Shown here one piece after another: positions 41,991 through 49,106 of a DNA stretch of 64,000 bases. Each line of letters begins with the position of its first letter. Positions within the stretch are counted from its first letter, which is position 1. Source of the stretch: Frateuria_A sp035944355 (GTDB lineage Bacteria > Pseudomonadota > Gammaproteobacteria > Xanthomonadales > Rhodanobacteraceae); assembly GCF_035944355.1 (NCBI RefSeq), contig NZ_DASZBH010000016.1:310001-374000 (forward strand), read 5' to 3'. The position numbers and the translations under genes are program-made. The notes beneath the pieces are model-generated. The model made no database searches. It was not told the DNA's origin and was given only the letters and a program-made list of their open reading frames with translations.

Positions 41991-42317
41991 TGCGCCGACC
42001 AGCAGCGCGAACGCGCCGGCCTCGAAGCAGTACAGCACCAGTGCGGCGAAGCCCAGCGCGGCGGCCAGCCAGGCCGCCAGCGGATGGCGCGCGACCAGCG
42101 CGACGAAGGCGGCGGTGAGCGCGGCGTAGCCGTAGCCGTAGCTCAGGAAACCCAGCACCGCCCACTGCCGCCAGGCGCACCAGCCCGGGCCGCCGTCGAC
42201 GCCGCACAGGCGCGCCACCGAGGCCGGCTCGATCACCCCGTAGCGCAACGTGGCGGCGGCCAGCGCGACCAGCGCGATGGCGAACCAGGGCAGGGTCAGG
42301 CGTAGTGTGCGGTTCAT
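41904..42317 (-). CDS. Small multi-pass membrane protein
   Basis: A 137-residue protein with about four hydrophobic helices (9-27, 52-76, 80-97 and 98-113). The start at 42317 is chosen because its ATG overlaps the TGA of the upstream nuclease gene (ATGA), strong evidence of a real, coupled gene. Its 3' end overlaps the opposite-strand GH17 gene by 87 bp. Its family is not recognised. A Cys-rich loop (ARLCGVDGGPGWCAW) faces one side. The polar tail GEQHRQGEGEVQPQP lies in the overlapped region and may be poorly conserved. Confidence 0.65.
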   Translation of the reverse strand: MNRTLRLTLPWFAIALVALAAATLRYGVIEPASVARLCGVDGGPGWCAWRQWAVLGFLSYGYGYAALTAAFVALVARHPLAAWLAAALGFAALVLYCFEAGAFALLVGALRLLRAQAGDFMPGEQHRQGEGEVQPQP

Positions 42318-43120
42318 CGGCGCAACCGTTGGGCGCGCGGCGCCAGTGTGGCCGGCAGGCGGATCTCGGCCGCCAGCGGCAGGTGGTCGGAAAACGCCTG
42401 TGGCAGCGCCCACACGCGTTCGAGCTGCAGCGATTCGGAAAGCAGGATGTGGTCCAGCGCCCAGCGCGGCTTCCAGCTGGGGAAGGTCGGCGTCGGCTGC
42501 GTCGGCGGCTGCAGCGCGCAGCGCGCGAACAGGTGGCGCATCTCGGCGCTGTTCGCCTCGGTGTTGAGGTCGCCCATCAGCACCACGTTGGGGTAGTCCT
42601 GCAGCACTTCGGCGATGAAGGCGAGCTGGCGCGCGCGCGCCTGCGCCGAGAGCGAGAGGTGGGCGATCATCACGGTCAGCGCCTCGGCCTCGGCGCCGTA
42701 GCGCACCAGCAGCGCGCCGCGGCCGGGAATGCGGCTGGGCAGCGGGTAGTCGTAGACGCTGTGCGGTTCCATCCGGCTGATCAGGCCGTTGGCCGAGTGC
42801 GCCAGGCGCGCCATCGGCCGGTTCGGCTGGTGGCTCCAGAACGGCAGGCCGGAGGCCTCGGCCAGGTAGCGGGTCTGGTTGAGGAAGCCCGAGCGCAGGC
42901 TGCCGGCGTCGGCTTCCTGCAGGCCGATCACGTCGAACTGCGGCAGCACCTCGGCCAGGCGGTCGAGGTTGTCCAGCTTGCTGCGCCCCGGCAACACCGC
43001 GTTGATGCTGCGGGTGACGTATTCGCTGTAGCGCTGCACGCTGGCGCCGGCCAGGATGTTGCAGCTGAGCAGGCGCAGGCGGCGTTCGGATGAAGCGGGA
43101 TCGGAGGCGGCTCGGGTCAT
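42314..43120 (-). CDS. Endonuclease/exonuclease/phosphatase family protein
   Basis: A 268-residue DNase I-like metalloenzyme. RLRLLSCNILAG holds the first Asn, FDVIGLQEADAG the metal Glu, VMIAHLSLS the His, VLMGDLNTEA the Asp/Asn pair, and ALDHILLSE with FSDHLPLAAEIRL the terminal Asp-His dyad. The family includes nucleases, sphingomyelinases and phosphatases; with no signal peptide visible, a cytoplasmic role is likely. The ATG at 43120 starts just upstream of the conserved domain. It overlaps the following small membrane protein gene by 4 bp. Confidence 0.85.
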   Translation of the reverse strand: MTRAASDPASSERRLRLLSCNILAGASVQRYSEYVTRSINAVLPGRSKLDNLDRLAEVLPQFDVIGLQEADAGSLRSGFLNQTRYLAEASGLPFWSHQPNRPMARLAHSANGLISRMEPHSVYDYPLPSRIPGRGALLVRYGAEAEALTVMIAHLSLSAQARARQLAFIAEVLQDYPNVVLMGDLNTEANSAEMRHLFARCALQPPTQPTPTFPSWKPRWALDHILLSESLQLERVWALPQAFSDHLPLAAEIRLPATLAPRAQRLRR

Positions 43121-43203
43121 CGAGGTGCGGCGGTCGGAACCTTGGGCGGCGATGCGCGGAGCATCGCCTGCCGTGCGTGAACGCGAGGCTGCGAGGCCGT
43201 GGC

Positions 43204-43854
43204 CTACTTGCCCGTCAGCTCGCGCTTGGCCAGCCACTGGGTGAGGTCCACCAGTTCCTGCAGGGACTTCACCTGCGCGGTGCGGTATTTGCCGTCGACC
43301 ACCAGGGTCGGGGTGCCGCCGATCTGCCATTTCTGCAGCAGCGCGAAATCCTTCTTCAGCTGCTCGGTGGCTTCGGGCGAGGTGGCGATGCGCATGAACC
43401 GGGCGCGGTCCACGCCGTGGCTGGCGTAGAAGTCGGCCAGCTCGTCCAGCGTGTTGATCGGGTAATGCTGGTCGAACTTGGCCTGGAACAGCGCCAAGTG
43501 CGTACGCTCGACCACGCCCAGCTTGTCCGCGGCGTAGTAGGCGCGCGCGTACGGCAGCCATTCCTCGCTGAAGGGCGCCGGCATCAGCTTGAACACCACG
43601 CCCTTGGGCAGCGACTTGCGCAGCTGCTCGGCCAGCGGCGCGAAGTGCGCGCAGTGGATGCAGCCGTAGGAGAACACCTCGACCACCTCGACCTTGCCCT
43701 CGGGGCTGTAGCGCTGGTACGGCGCGGGCAGGGTCACGTACTGGTCGCCCTCGGTGTACGGCGCGGGCGTCTGCGGTGCGGCGGTGCAGATGCCGGCCAG
43801 CAGCAGACCGCCCAGCAGGGTCAGCAGGCGTAAGCGGGCGAGGTGCTTGATCAT
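43204..43854 (-). CDS. Thiol:disulfide interchange protein DsbA-type (CIHC)
   Basis: A 216-residue periplasmic oxidase for disulfide formation. The signal peptide (MIKHLARLRLLTLLGGLLLAGICTA) is cleaved near 24-26. The thioredoxin-like domain with the DsbA helical insert follows. The redox motif is CIHC (Cys65, Cys68) rather than the usual CPHC, and the cis-proline lies in GGTPTLVVDGKYR. The start at 43854 has the signal peptide in frame. It lies downstream of a second DsbA-like gene on the same strand, with a 214-bp gap, and upstream of the nuclease. Confidence 0.87.
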   Translation of the reverse strand: MIKHLARLRLLTLLGGLLLAGICTAAPQTPAPYTEGDQYVTLPAPYQRYSPEGKVEVVEVFSYGCIHCAHFAPLAEQLRKSLPKGVVFKLMPAPFSEEWLPYARAYYAADKLGVVERTHLALFQAKFDQHYPINTLDELADFYASHGVDRARFMRIATSPEATEQLKKDFALLQKWQIGGTPTLVVDGKYRTAQVKSLQELVDLTQWLAKRELTGK

Positions 43855-44068
43855 CGGGTTCTCCCTGGATTCGAGGTTGCGTGCGAGGGCACGGCCTGCG
43901 CCCATTGAAGCACCGCCGCGTCGTCGCAGGCGATGCGCCGGTCACGGGCGGGAACCGCGGTTGGACCACGCGCGGGCGGCGCAAGTTTCGTCGGCGCGGG
44001 AACGGAGGGCAGGCGCGCCCCGCATCGCCGCAACCGCCGTTTCCCGCCGCGCTGGGCGCGGGAAGGGC

Positions 44069-44950
44069 TTACTTGCCGGCCGCTTCCTTGGCCACCAGCC
44101 AGTTGGCCAGTTCGATCGCCTGCGGGTAGCCGCCGGCGCTGCTGACGTCGAAGCGGTACTTGCCGTCGACCACGATGGTCGGCGTGCCGGCGACGCCGTA
44201 TGCCTTGATCAGGTCGTCGGCCCGCTTCATCTGGGTGTTGATGCTGAAGGAGTTGGCGACCGCGACGAATTCCTTGGGATCGGCGCCGTACTTGGCATAG
44301 ACCTTCGCGGCGTCCTCGATCGTGGGCAGCGCGTCCTGCGGCTTGAGGCCGGTGCCGGTGGGGTTCATCGCGGACAGTTCGCCGCTCTTCCACACCGCGT
44401 CGTACATCGCGTCGTTGCCCTTGTCGGCCACGCCCAGCGCCTTGGCCGCAAAGTAGGCGCGCTGCAGCATCGGCCAGTTCTCCTGCGGGATGAACGAGGC
44501 CGGCAGGTAGGCCATCACCGCGTTGGCGGGGAGGCTCGCCGCGAGCTTCTCGACGATCGGGTGGAACTGGTTGCAGGCCGGGCAGCCGTAGGAGAACACC
44601 TCGGTCACCTCGATCTTGTCGGTGGAGGTGGCCTTGGGCTGGGCCGGCTCGATGCGGAAGTAGTTCTTGCCTTCCACCCATTTGCCATTGTCGACAAACG
44701 GCTGGGCCGGCGGAGCGGCCGGTGCCGGCGACGCGGCAGCCGAGCTGCCGGCGCTTGCCGGCGCGCTGGCCGCGCCGGCGGGAGCCGTGCTGCCCGCGGC
44801 GCTGGTCGTGGAGGCCGGAGTCGTGGCCGGTGCCGTCGCGGCCGTGCTGCTGGCCGACGGCGCCGCCGGCGCGCTGCCGTTGTCGCTGCCGTGGCTGCAG
44901 GCGGCGAGCGCGAGCAGGGCGGCACACAGGATGGGCAGGCGCTTGAGCAT
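44069..44950 (-). CDS. DsbA-like lipoprotein with CPAC motif
   Basis: A 293-residue protein. The lipobox LAAC at residues 15-18 makes it a lipoprotein anchored through Cys18. A long Ala/Ser/Thr/Pro tether (about 20-82) is followed by a thioredoxin-like DsbA domain with redox motif CPAC (Cys123, Cys126) and cis-proline in GTPTIVVDGKYRF. It is probably a periplasmic disulfide oxidoreductase held on a membrane. The CPAC dipeptide differs from the CIHC of its neighbour, so the two may have different redox potentials or partners. It lies between cytochrome c4 and the second DsbA on the same strand. Confidence 0.87.
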   Translation of the reverse strand: MLKRLPILCAALLALAACSHGSDNGSAPAAPSASSTAATAPATTPASTTSAAGSTAPAGAASAPASAGSSAAASPAPAAPPAQPFVDNGKWVEGKNYFRIEPAQPKATSTDKIEVTEVFSYGCPACNQFHPIVEKLAASLPANAVMAYLPASFIPQENWPMLQRAYFAAKALGVADKGNDAMYDAVWKSGELSAMNPTGTGLKPQDALPTIEDAAKVYAKYGADPKEFVAVANSFSINTQMKRADDLIKAYGVAGTPTIVVDGKYRFDVSSAGGYPQAIELANWLVAKEAAGK

Positions 44951-45021
44951 GGCGGACCTCGGGCTGGGCGATGGCTTCGAGACGGGACACGCCGGCGCGA
45001 GGGCCGGCGTGCGTGGATCGA

Positions 45022-45894
45022 TCAGGGCGTGGCCGGCTTGGCGGCGGCCGCGCCGTCGGCCGTGTGCAGGCCCTCGACGTAGCTGGCCAGCGCAGCGATG
45101 TCCTTGTCGTCCAGCTTCTTGGCGATCGCCGGCATGATCTTGGCCTGCGCGTCATCGCCCCAGGTGGTGCCGTCGTGCCAGGACTTGAGCGTCTTCTCGA
45201 CGTACTGCGCGTGCTGGCTGGTCAGCTGCGGATAGGCCGCGCCCGGGTTGCCGCGGCCGTCGATGCTGTGGCACGCCATGCAGGCGGGGATGCCGCGGTC
45301 GCTGTCGCCCTGGCGGAACAGCTTCTCGCCCTGCTCGACCAGCGCGGCGTCGGCCACGCCCGGCAGCGACTGCTTGCTGGCGAAATAGGCGCCCAGGTCG
45401 TGCATGTCCTGCTCCGACAGCGGGGCGGCCATGCCCATCATGATCGGGTTCTGCCGCTGGGCAGCCTTGAAGTGGGTCAGCTGGCGGACGATGTAGGCCT
45501 CGTTCTGGCCGGCCAGCTTGGGGTACTGCGCGTCGGAGGAGTTGCCGTCCATGCCGTGGCAGGCGCCGCAGGCGGCGGCCTTGCCCTGGCCGGTGGCGGC
45601 GTCACCGGCCTTCACCGCGGCGGTGGCTTCGGCCGGCGCGGCCGGGTGCGCGGCGGAGGCAGCCGCGGTCGGCGTGGCGGCGGCCTGCTGGCCGTTGTTG
45701 GCCGGCGCCGGCGCGGCGCTGCTGACGGCCGGCTTGCCGGCGTGGCTGCTCTGCTTGGCGGCGGCCGCGGTGGCGGGCGCGCGCGTCGCGGGCTTGGCCT
45801 CCTGCGCCACGACCACGCTCACCGAGAGCGCGAAGACGAGGGCGACCATGCCCTTCAAGGCAGCAGGCCGGAAACCGGCGGACCGAAAACTCAT
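45022..45894 (-). CDS. Di-heme cytochrome c4
   Basis: A 290-residue periplasmic di-heme cytochrome. The signal anchor (about 12-31, ending VAQE) is followed by an Ala/Pro-rich linker (about 32-95). The first heme motif is CGACH (109-113), the second CMACH (205-209), with axial methionines likely in NPIMMGMAAP and AKIMPAIA. Cytochrome c4 passes electrons from the bc1 complex to terminal oxidases. ATG 45894 is chosen for the signal sequence. The c4-dsbA-dsbA order next to engB is familiar in xanthomonads. Confidence 0.88.
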   Translation of the reverse strand: MSFRSAGFRPAALKGMVALVFALSVSVVVAQEAKPATRAPATAAAAKQSSHAGKPAVSSAAPAPANNGQQAAATPTAAASAAHPAAPAEATAAVKAGDAATGQGKAAACGACHGMDGNSSDAQYPKLAGQNEAYIVRQLTHFKAAQRQNPIMMGMAAPLSEQDMHDLGAYFASKQSLPGVADAALVEQGEKLFRQGDSDRGIPACMACHSIDGRGNPGAAYPQLTSQHAQYVEKTLKSWHDGTTWGDDAQAKIMPAIAKKLDDKDIAALASYVEGLHTADGAAAAKPATP

Positions 45895-46010
45895 ACACTT
45901 GTCTCCCGAAAGACCGCTCACATCCGCCGCGAACCGCTGCCAACATGGCCCGCGGCAGGCAGAAACCGCGGGATTATCCCTGCGCCCACGCATCCGGGTC
46001 AAACCGTTCC

Positions 46011-46646
46011 ATGTCCAATCCCCTCAACGGCGCACAGTTCGTGCTGGCCGCCCATCGCATCAGCCAGCTGCCGGCAGACCAAGGCGCGGAGGTGGCCTTC
46101 GCCGGCCGCTCCAACGCCGGCAAGTCGAGCGCGCTCAACGCGCTGACCGGGCACAAGGGGCTGGCGCGCACCTCCAAGACGCCGGGCCGCACCCAGCAGA
46201 TGGTCGCTTTCTCGCTGCCGCCGCTGGCGCAGGGCGAAGGCGCAGAGGCGCCGCTGGACGCACGGCTGATCGACCTGCCCGGCTACGGCTACGCCAAGGT
46301 GCCCGAGGAGCTGCGCGAACACTGGAAGCAGGAGATCGACGCCTACCTGCACCGCCGCCAGAGCCTGCGCGGCGTGGTGCTGATCGCCGACATCCGCCAC
46401 GAGCTGAAGGAATTCGACCGCCTGATGCTCCGCTTCTGCTTCGAGACCGGGCTGCCCTGCCATCTGTTGATGACCAAGGCGGACAAGCTCTCGCGCAACC
46501 AGGCGATGCAGGCGCTGGCCGCGGTGCGCAAGGGGTTCGCCGACGGCATGCAGGCGACCGCGCAAGTGTTTTCCTCGGCCGACGGCACCGGCGTGGAGCC
46601 GGCGCGCGAAGCGGTGCTCAGGCTGCTGCGCACGCCGCGCGGCTGA
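46011..46646 (+). CDS. engB: Ribosome biogenesis GTPase YihA/EngB
   Basis: A 211-residue GTPase needed for assembly of the 50S subunit. G1 is AGRSNAGKSSALN (about 32-44), the switch region SKTPGRTQQMVAFSL follows, G3 is IDLPGYGYAKVP, and G4 is TKADKL. The length is normal. Start ATG 46011 gives the family N-terminus with a short strand before G1. It diverges from the cytochrome c4 gene (116 bp apart) and ends 22 bp before the convergent fRMsr stop, with a CCGCCCG/CGGGCGG hairpin (46651-46667) between them. Confidence 0.95.
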   Translation: MSNPLNGAQFVLAAHRISQLPADQGAEVAFAGRSNAGKSSALNALTGHKGLARTSKTPGRTQQMVAFSLPPLAQGEGAEAPLDARLIDLPGYGYAKVPEELREHWKQEIDAYLHRRQSLRGVVLIADIRHELKEFDRLMLRFCFETGLPCHLLMTKADKLSRNQAMQALAAVRKGFADGMQATAQVFSSADGTGVEPAREAVLRLLRTPRG

Positions 46647-46650
46647 GCTT

Positions 46651-46667
46651 CCGCCCGGCGCGGGCGG
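46651..46667. terminator. Hairpin between convergent engB and fRMsr genes
   Basis: CCGCCCG (46651-46657) and CGGGCGG (46661-46667) form a tight stem with a 3-base loop between two convergent stop codons. It has no T-run on either strand, so it is a possible bidirectional stop or RNA 3'-end stem rather than a canonical intrinsic terminator. Confidence 0.4.
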
Positions 46668-46668
46668 C

Positions 46669-47157
46669 TCAGGCAAGCGATGCCATGAACACCGCGCACA
46701 GGGCGGCCATGCCGGCGCGATCGTCCTCGTCGAAGCGGCCCACGCGCGGGCTGTCCACGTCCCACACGCCCAGCAGCGAGCCGTCGGCCTTCACCAGCGG
46801 CACCACGATTTCCGACTGCGAAGCCGCGTCGCAGGCGATGTGGCCCTCGAACGCATTGACGTCGCGCACCAGCTGGATCTCCCGCGTCTGCGCCGCCGTG
46901 CCACACACGCCACGGCCCAGCGCGATGCGCACGCAGGCCGGCTTGCCCTGGAACGGTCCCACCACCAACTCGGTGCCGTCGAACAGGTAGAAGCCGGCCC
47001 AGTTGAGATCGTGCAGGCTGTGGAATACCAGCGCGCTGAAGTTGGCCGCGTTGGCGATCAGGTCGCGCTCGCCCGCGAGCAGGCCGCGCGCCTGGCTGGC
47101 GAGCTCAGCGTAGTGTTCGCGCTTGCTGGCGAAGGTGGTCGTGGACAGATGGAACAT
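46669..47157 (-). CDS. msrC: Free methionine-(R)-sulfoxide reductase (GAF domain)
   Basis: A 162-residue single GAF-domain enzyme that reduces free Met-R-sulfoxide. The three cysteines typical of fRMsr are at 75 (KPACVRIALG), 85 (GRGVCGTAA) and 109 (HIACDAASQSEIVVP), equivalent to Cys84, Cys94 and Cys118 of the E. coli enzyme. NWAGFYLFDGTELVVGPFQG is a family signature. The start at 47157 gives the usual length. It uses thioredoxin as reductant; trxA is elsewhere in this window. It is divergent from the TMEM175-like gene. Confidence 0.93.
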   Translation of the reverse strand: MFHLSTTTFASKREHYAELASQARGLLAGERDLIANAANFSALVFHSLHDLNWAGFYLFDGTELVVGPFQGKPACVRIALGRGVCGTAAQTREIQLVRDVNAFEGHIACDAASQSEIVVPLVKADGSLLGVWDVDSPRVGRFDEDDRAGMAALCAVFMASLA

Positions 47158-47221
47158 GGCGCGGCTTCCGGCGACAAAGCCCGTATTATGCGCCGCACGA
47201 CCAGGGGGGCGGGGAGGAAAC

Positions 47222-47905
47222 ATGAGCCTGACCGAACAGCGCGAAGGGATCGAAGCCGGCCGGCTGGACATGCTGGTGGATGGCGCCTTCGCCTTCACCC
47301 TGACCTTGCTGGTGATCGGCGGCAACGTCGTACCACGCGGCACGGCCGAGTTGTTGCAGACCCTCGGCAACATTCCCGCCTTCGCGGTGTGCTTCCTGCT
47401 CATCATGTTCTTCTGGCACGGCCACGTGCGCTGGCGCCATTGCTGCATGCAGGCCGACGTCACCGGACGCTGGCTGTCGCTGCTGCTGGTGTTCTTCGCG
47501 CTGATTTTCGTCTACCCGCTGCACATGATGTTCGCCAGCCTGTTCAACACCTTCAGCGGCGGCGTGCTGCCGAGCGATTTCAAGCTGGTCTCCCTGCGGG
47601 ACGTGCGCACGCTGTTCGTGGTTTACGGCATCGCCTTCACGTGCATGGCCGGAACGCTGGTACTGCTGTTCGGCCATGCGGCGCGTCGCGCACGTCGGGA
47701 AGGACGCTCGCCCCTGGATGCGCAGCGCGAACGACTGGTATGGACGGTGCCGACCGTGCTGGGGCTGGGATCCGCGTTGCTGGCAGTGCTGATGCCGGCC
47801 TCGTCTCCCCCGCTGTCGTGGGGTCTGCCGGGCATGCTCTACAGCCTCATGTTCCTGATCGGTCCGCTTACCGCGCGCTTTCGCCGGCGCCACGCACGCG
47901 CATGA
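47222..47905 (+). CDS. TMEM175/DUF1211-like membrane protein
   Basis: A 227-residue protein with about six transmembrane helices. The first contains RLDMLVDGAFAFTLTLLVI (about 14-32), close to the RxxxFSDGVFAIAxTLL signature of the TMEM175 family, bacterial members of which form potassium-selective channels. The conserved Asp-Gly and Phe-Ala-Phe are visible, though the usual Phe-Ser before Asp is Leu-Val here. A GGGGAGGAAAC ribosome site precedes the ATG. Its stop overlaps the bioD start (ATGA), an unexpected pairing that reflects tight packing. Confidence 0.68.
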   Translation: MSLTEQREGIEAGRLDMLVDGAFAFTLTLLVIGGNVVPRGTAELLQTLGNIPAFAVCFLLIMFFWHGHVRWRHCCMQADVTGRWLSLLLVFFALIFVYPLHMMFASLFNTFSGGVLPSDFKLVSLRDVRTLFVVYGIAFTCMAGTLVLLFGHAARRARREGRSPLDAQRERLVWTVPTVLGLGSALLAVLMPASSPPLSWGLPGMLYSLMFLIGPLTARFRRRHARA

Positions 47906-48573
47906 GCAGGGGACTGTTTATCGCCGGCACCGACACCGGCATCGGCAAGACCCACGCGGCCTGCACGCTGATCCACGCACTGCGCGCGCACTACCCCGGC
48001 GTGTGCGGCATGAAGCCGGTGGCGAGCGGCTGCCTGCAGACGCCCGAGGGCCTGCGCAACGAGGACGCACTCGCCCTGCAGGCGGCCGGCGGCAACGCGC
48101 TGCCGTACGAGGCGATCAACCCGGTGGCGTTGCGCGAGCCGCTCTCGCCGCACCTGGCGGCGCGGCTGGAGGGTGTCGCCATCGAACTGGCCCCATTGCG
48201 CGCGGCGTTCGAGGCGCTGCGCGCGAGCCACGACGCCGTGGTGGTCGAAGGCGTCGGCGGCTGGATGGTGCCGCTCGCGCCCGGCTTGCTGGCCTCGGCC
48301 ATCCCGCAGCAGTGGAACCTGCCGGTGGTGCTGGTAGTCGGCCTGCGGCTGGGCTGCCTCAACCACGCCCTGCTGAGCGCGCGGGCGATCGAGGCTGACG
48401 GCTGCCGCCTGGCCGGCTGGATCGGCAACCGCATCGATCCGGCGATGGCCGCGCTGGAGGACAACCTGGCAACCTTGCGCGAACTCCTGCCCGCGCCCTG
48501 CCTGGGCGTGCTGCCGCACGGGCTGGCACCGGCGCAGGCGGCCACTCGGCTGCAACTGGCCGCGCTCAACTAG
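47902..48573 (+). CDS. bioD: ATP-dependent dethiobiotin synthetase BioD
   Basis: A 223-residue enzyme that carboxylates and cyclises 7,8-diaminopelargonate to dethiobiotin, the penultimate step of biotin synthesis. The P-loop GTDTGIGKT is at residues 9-17. GMKPVASGC binds substrate, VVEGVGGWMVPL is the second signature, and GWIGNRIDP lies near the C-terminus. The length is normal. It overlaps the TMEM175-like gene by 4 bp. No other bio gene is in the window. Confidence 0.94.
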   Translation: MSRGLFIAGTDTGIGKTHAACTLIHALRAHYPGVCGMKPVASGCLQTPEGLRNEDALALQAAGGNALPYEAINPVALREPLSPHLAARLEGVAIELAPLRAAFEALRASHDAVVVEGVGGWMVPLAPGLLASAIPQQWNLPVVLVVGLRLGCLNHALLSARAIEADGCRLAGWIGNRIDPAMAALEDNLATLRELLPAPCLGVLPHGLAPAQAATRLQLAALN

Positions 48574-48642
48574 CGGGCCGAAGTGGCAGCGGCTTCACGC
48601 CGCGCATGCTTCCATCCGACTTGGACTTTCGCAGGAGCGCGC

Positions 48643-48993
48643 ATGAGCAGCCGCAATCACTACTACCTTTCGGTCGATGACATCCGCCAGGCGCACGGCG
48701 CCGATCCGGCGCTGGCCTGGCAGGGCAGCAGTCCGGACGACCTGGCCGCGACGGTGCAGGAGGCCCTGCGCGGCACCGGCCTGTTCGAGCGCTGGCGCGC
48801 GCAGCAGCCGGACCCAGACGAGGTCGACATGAGCCAGGCCGCGACCGATCCGCAGGCAACCGTACGCGCCAAGGTCGCCGACCTGCACGTCGACATGGAC
48901 CTGGTCACCGACCTGCCGATGCGCGTGGTGCGCCAGCGGCTGGAATGGCTGATCGGCTCGAGCTGGAAGCTGCGCGACATGCGCGCGGCCTGA
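48643..48993 (+). CDS. Conserved hypothetical protein
   Basis: A 116-residue soluble acidic protein without signal peptide or transmembrane segment. It starts MSSRNHYYLSVDDIRQAHG, with WQGSSPDDLAATVQEAL and a C-terminal RVVRQRLEWLIGSSWKLRDMRAA. A good AGGAG site lies seven bases before the ATG, and codon use is like the neighbours, so it is a real gene. No family is recognised with confidence. It lies between bioD and a lipoprotein peptidase on the same strand. Confidence 0.68.
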   Translation: MSSRNHYYLSVDDIRQAHGADPALAWQGSSPDDLAATVQEALRGTGLFERWRAQQPDPDEVDMSQAATDPQATVRAKVADLHVDMDLVTDLPMRVVRQRLEWLIGSSWKLRDMRAA

Positions 48994-49106
48994 GCAGGCG
49001 CGCGCGCGGTCCGTCTTCCAGCCCTTGGACGTCCCGCCCCAGTGTGGTTAGAGTCGATCGCTTGACTCATCCGTCCGCGCCGCGGACGCCACCCTTGGGG
49101 AACCCG

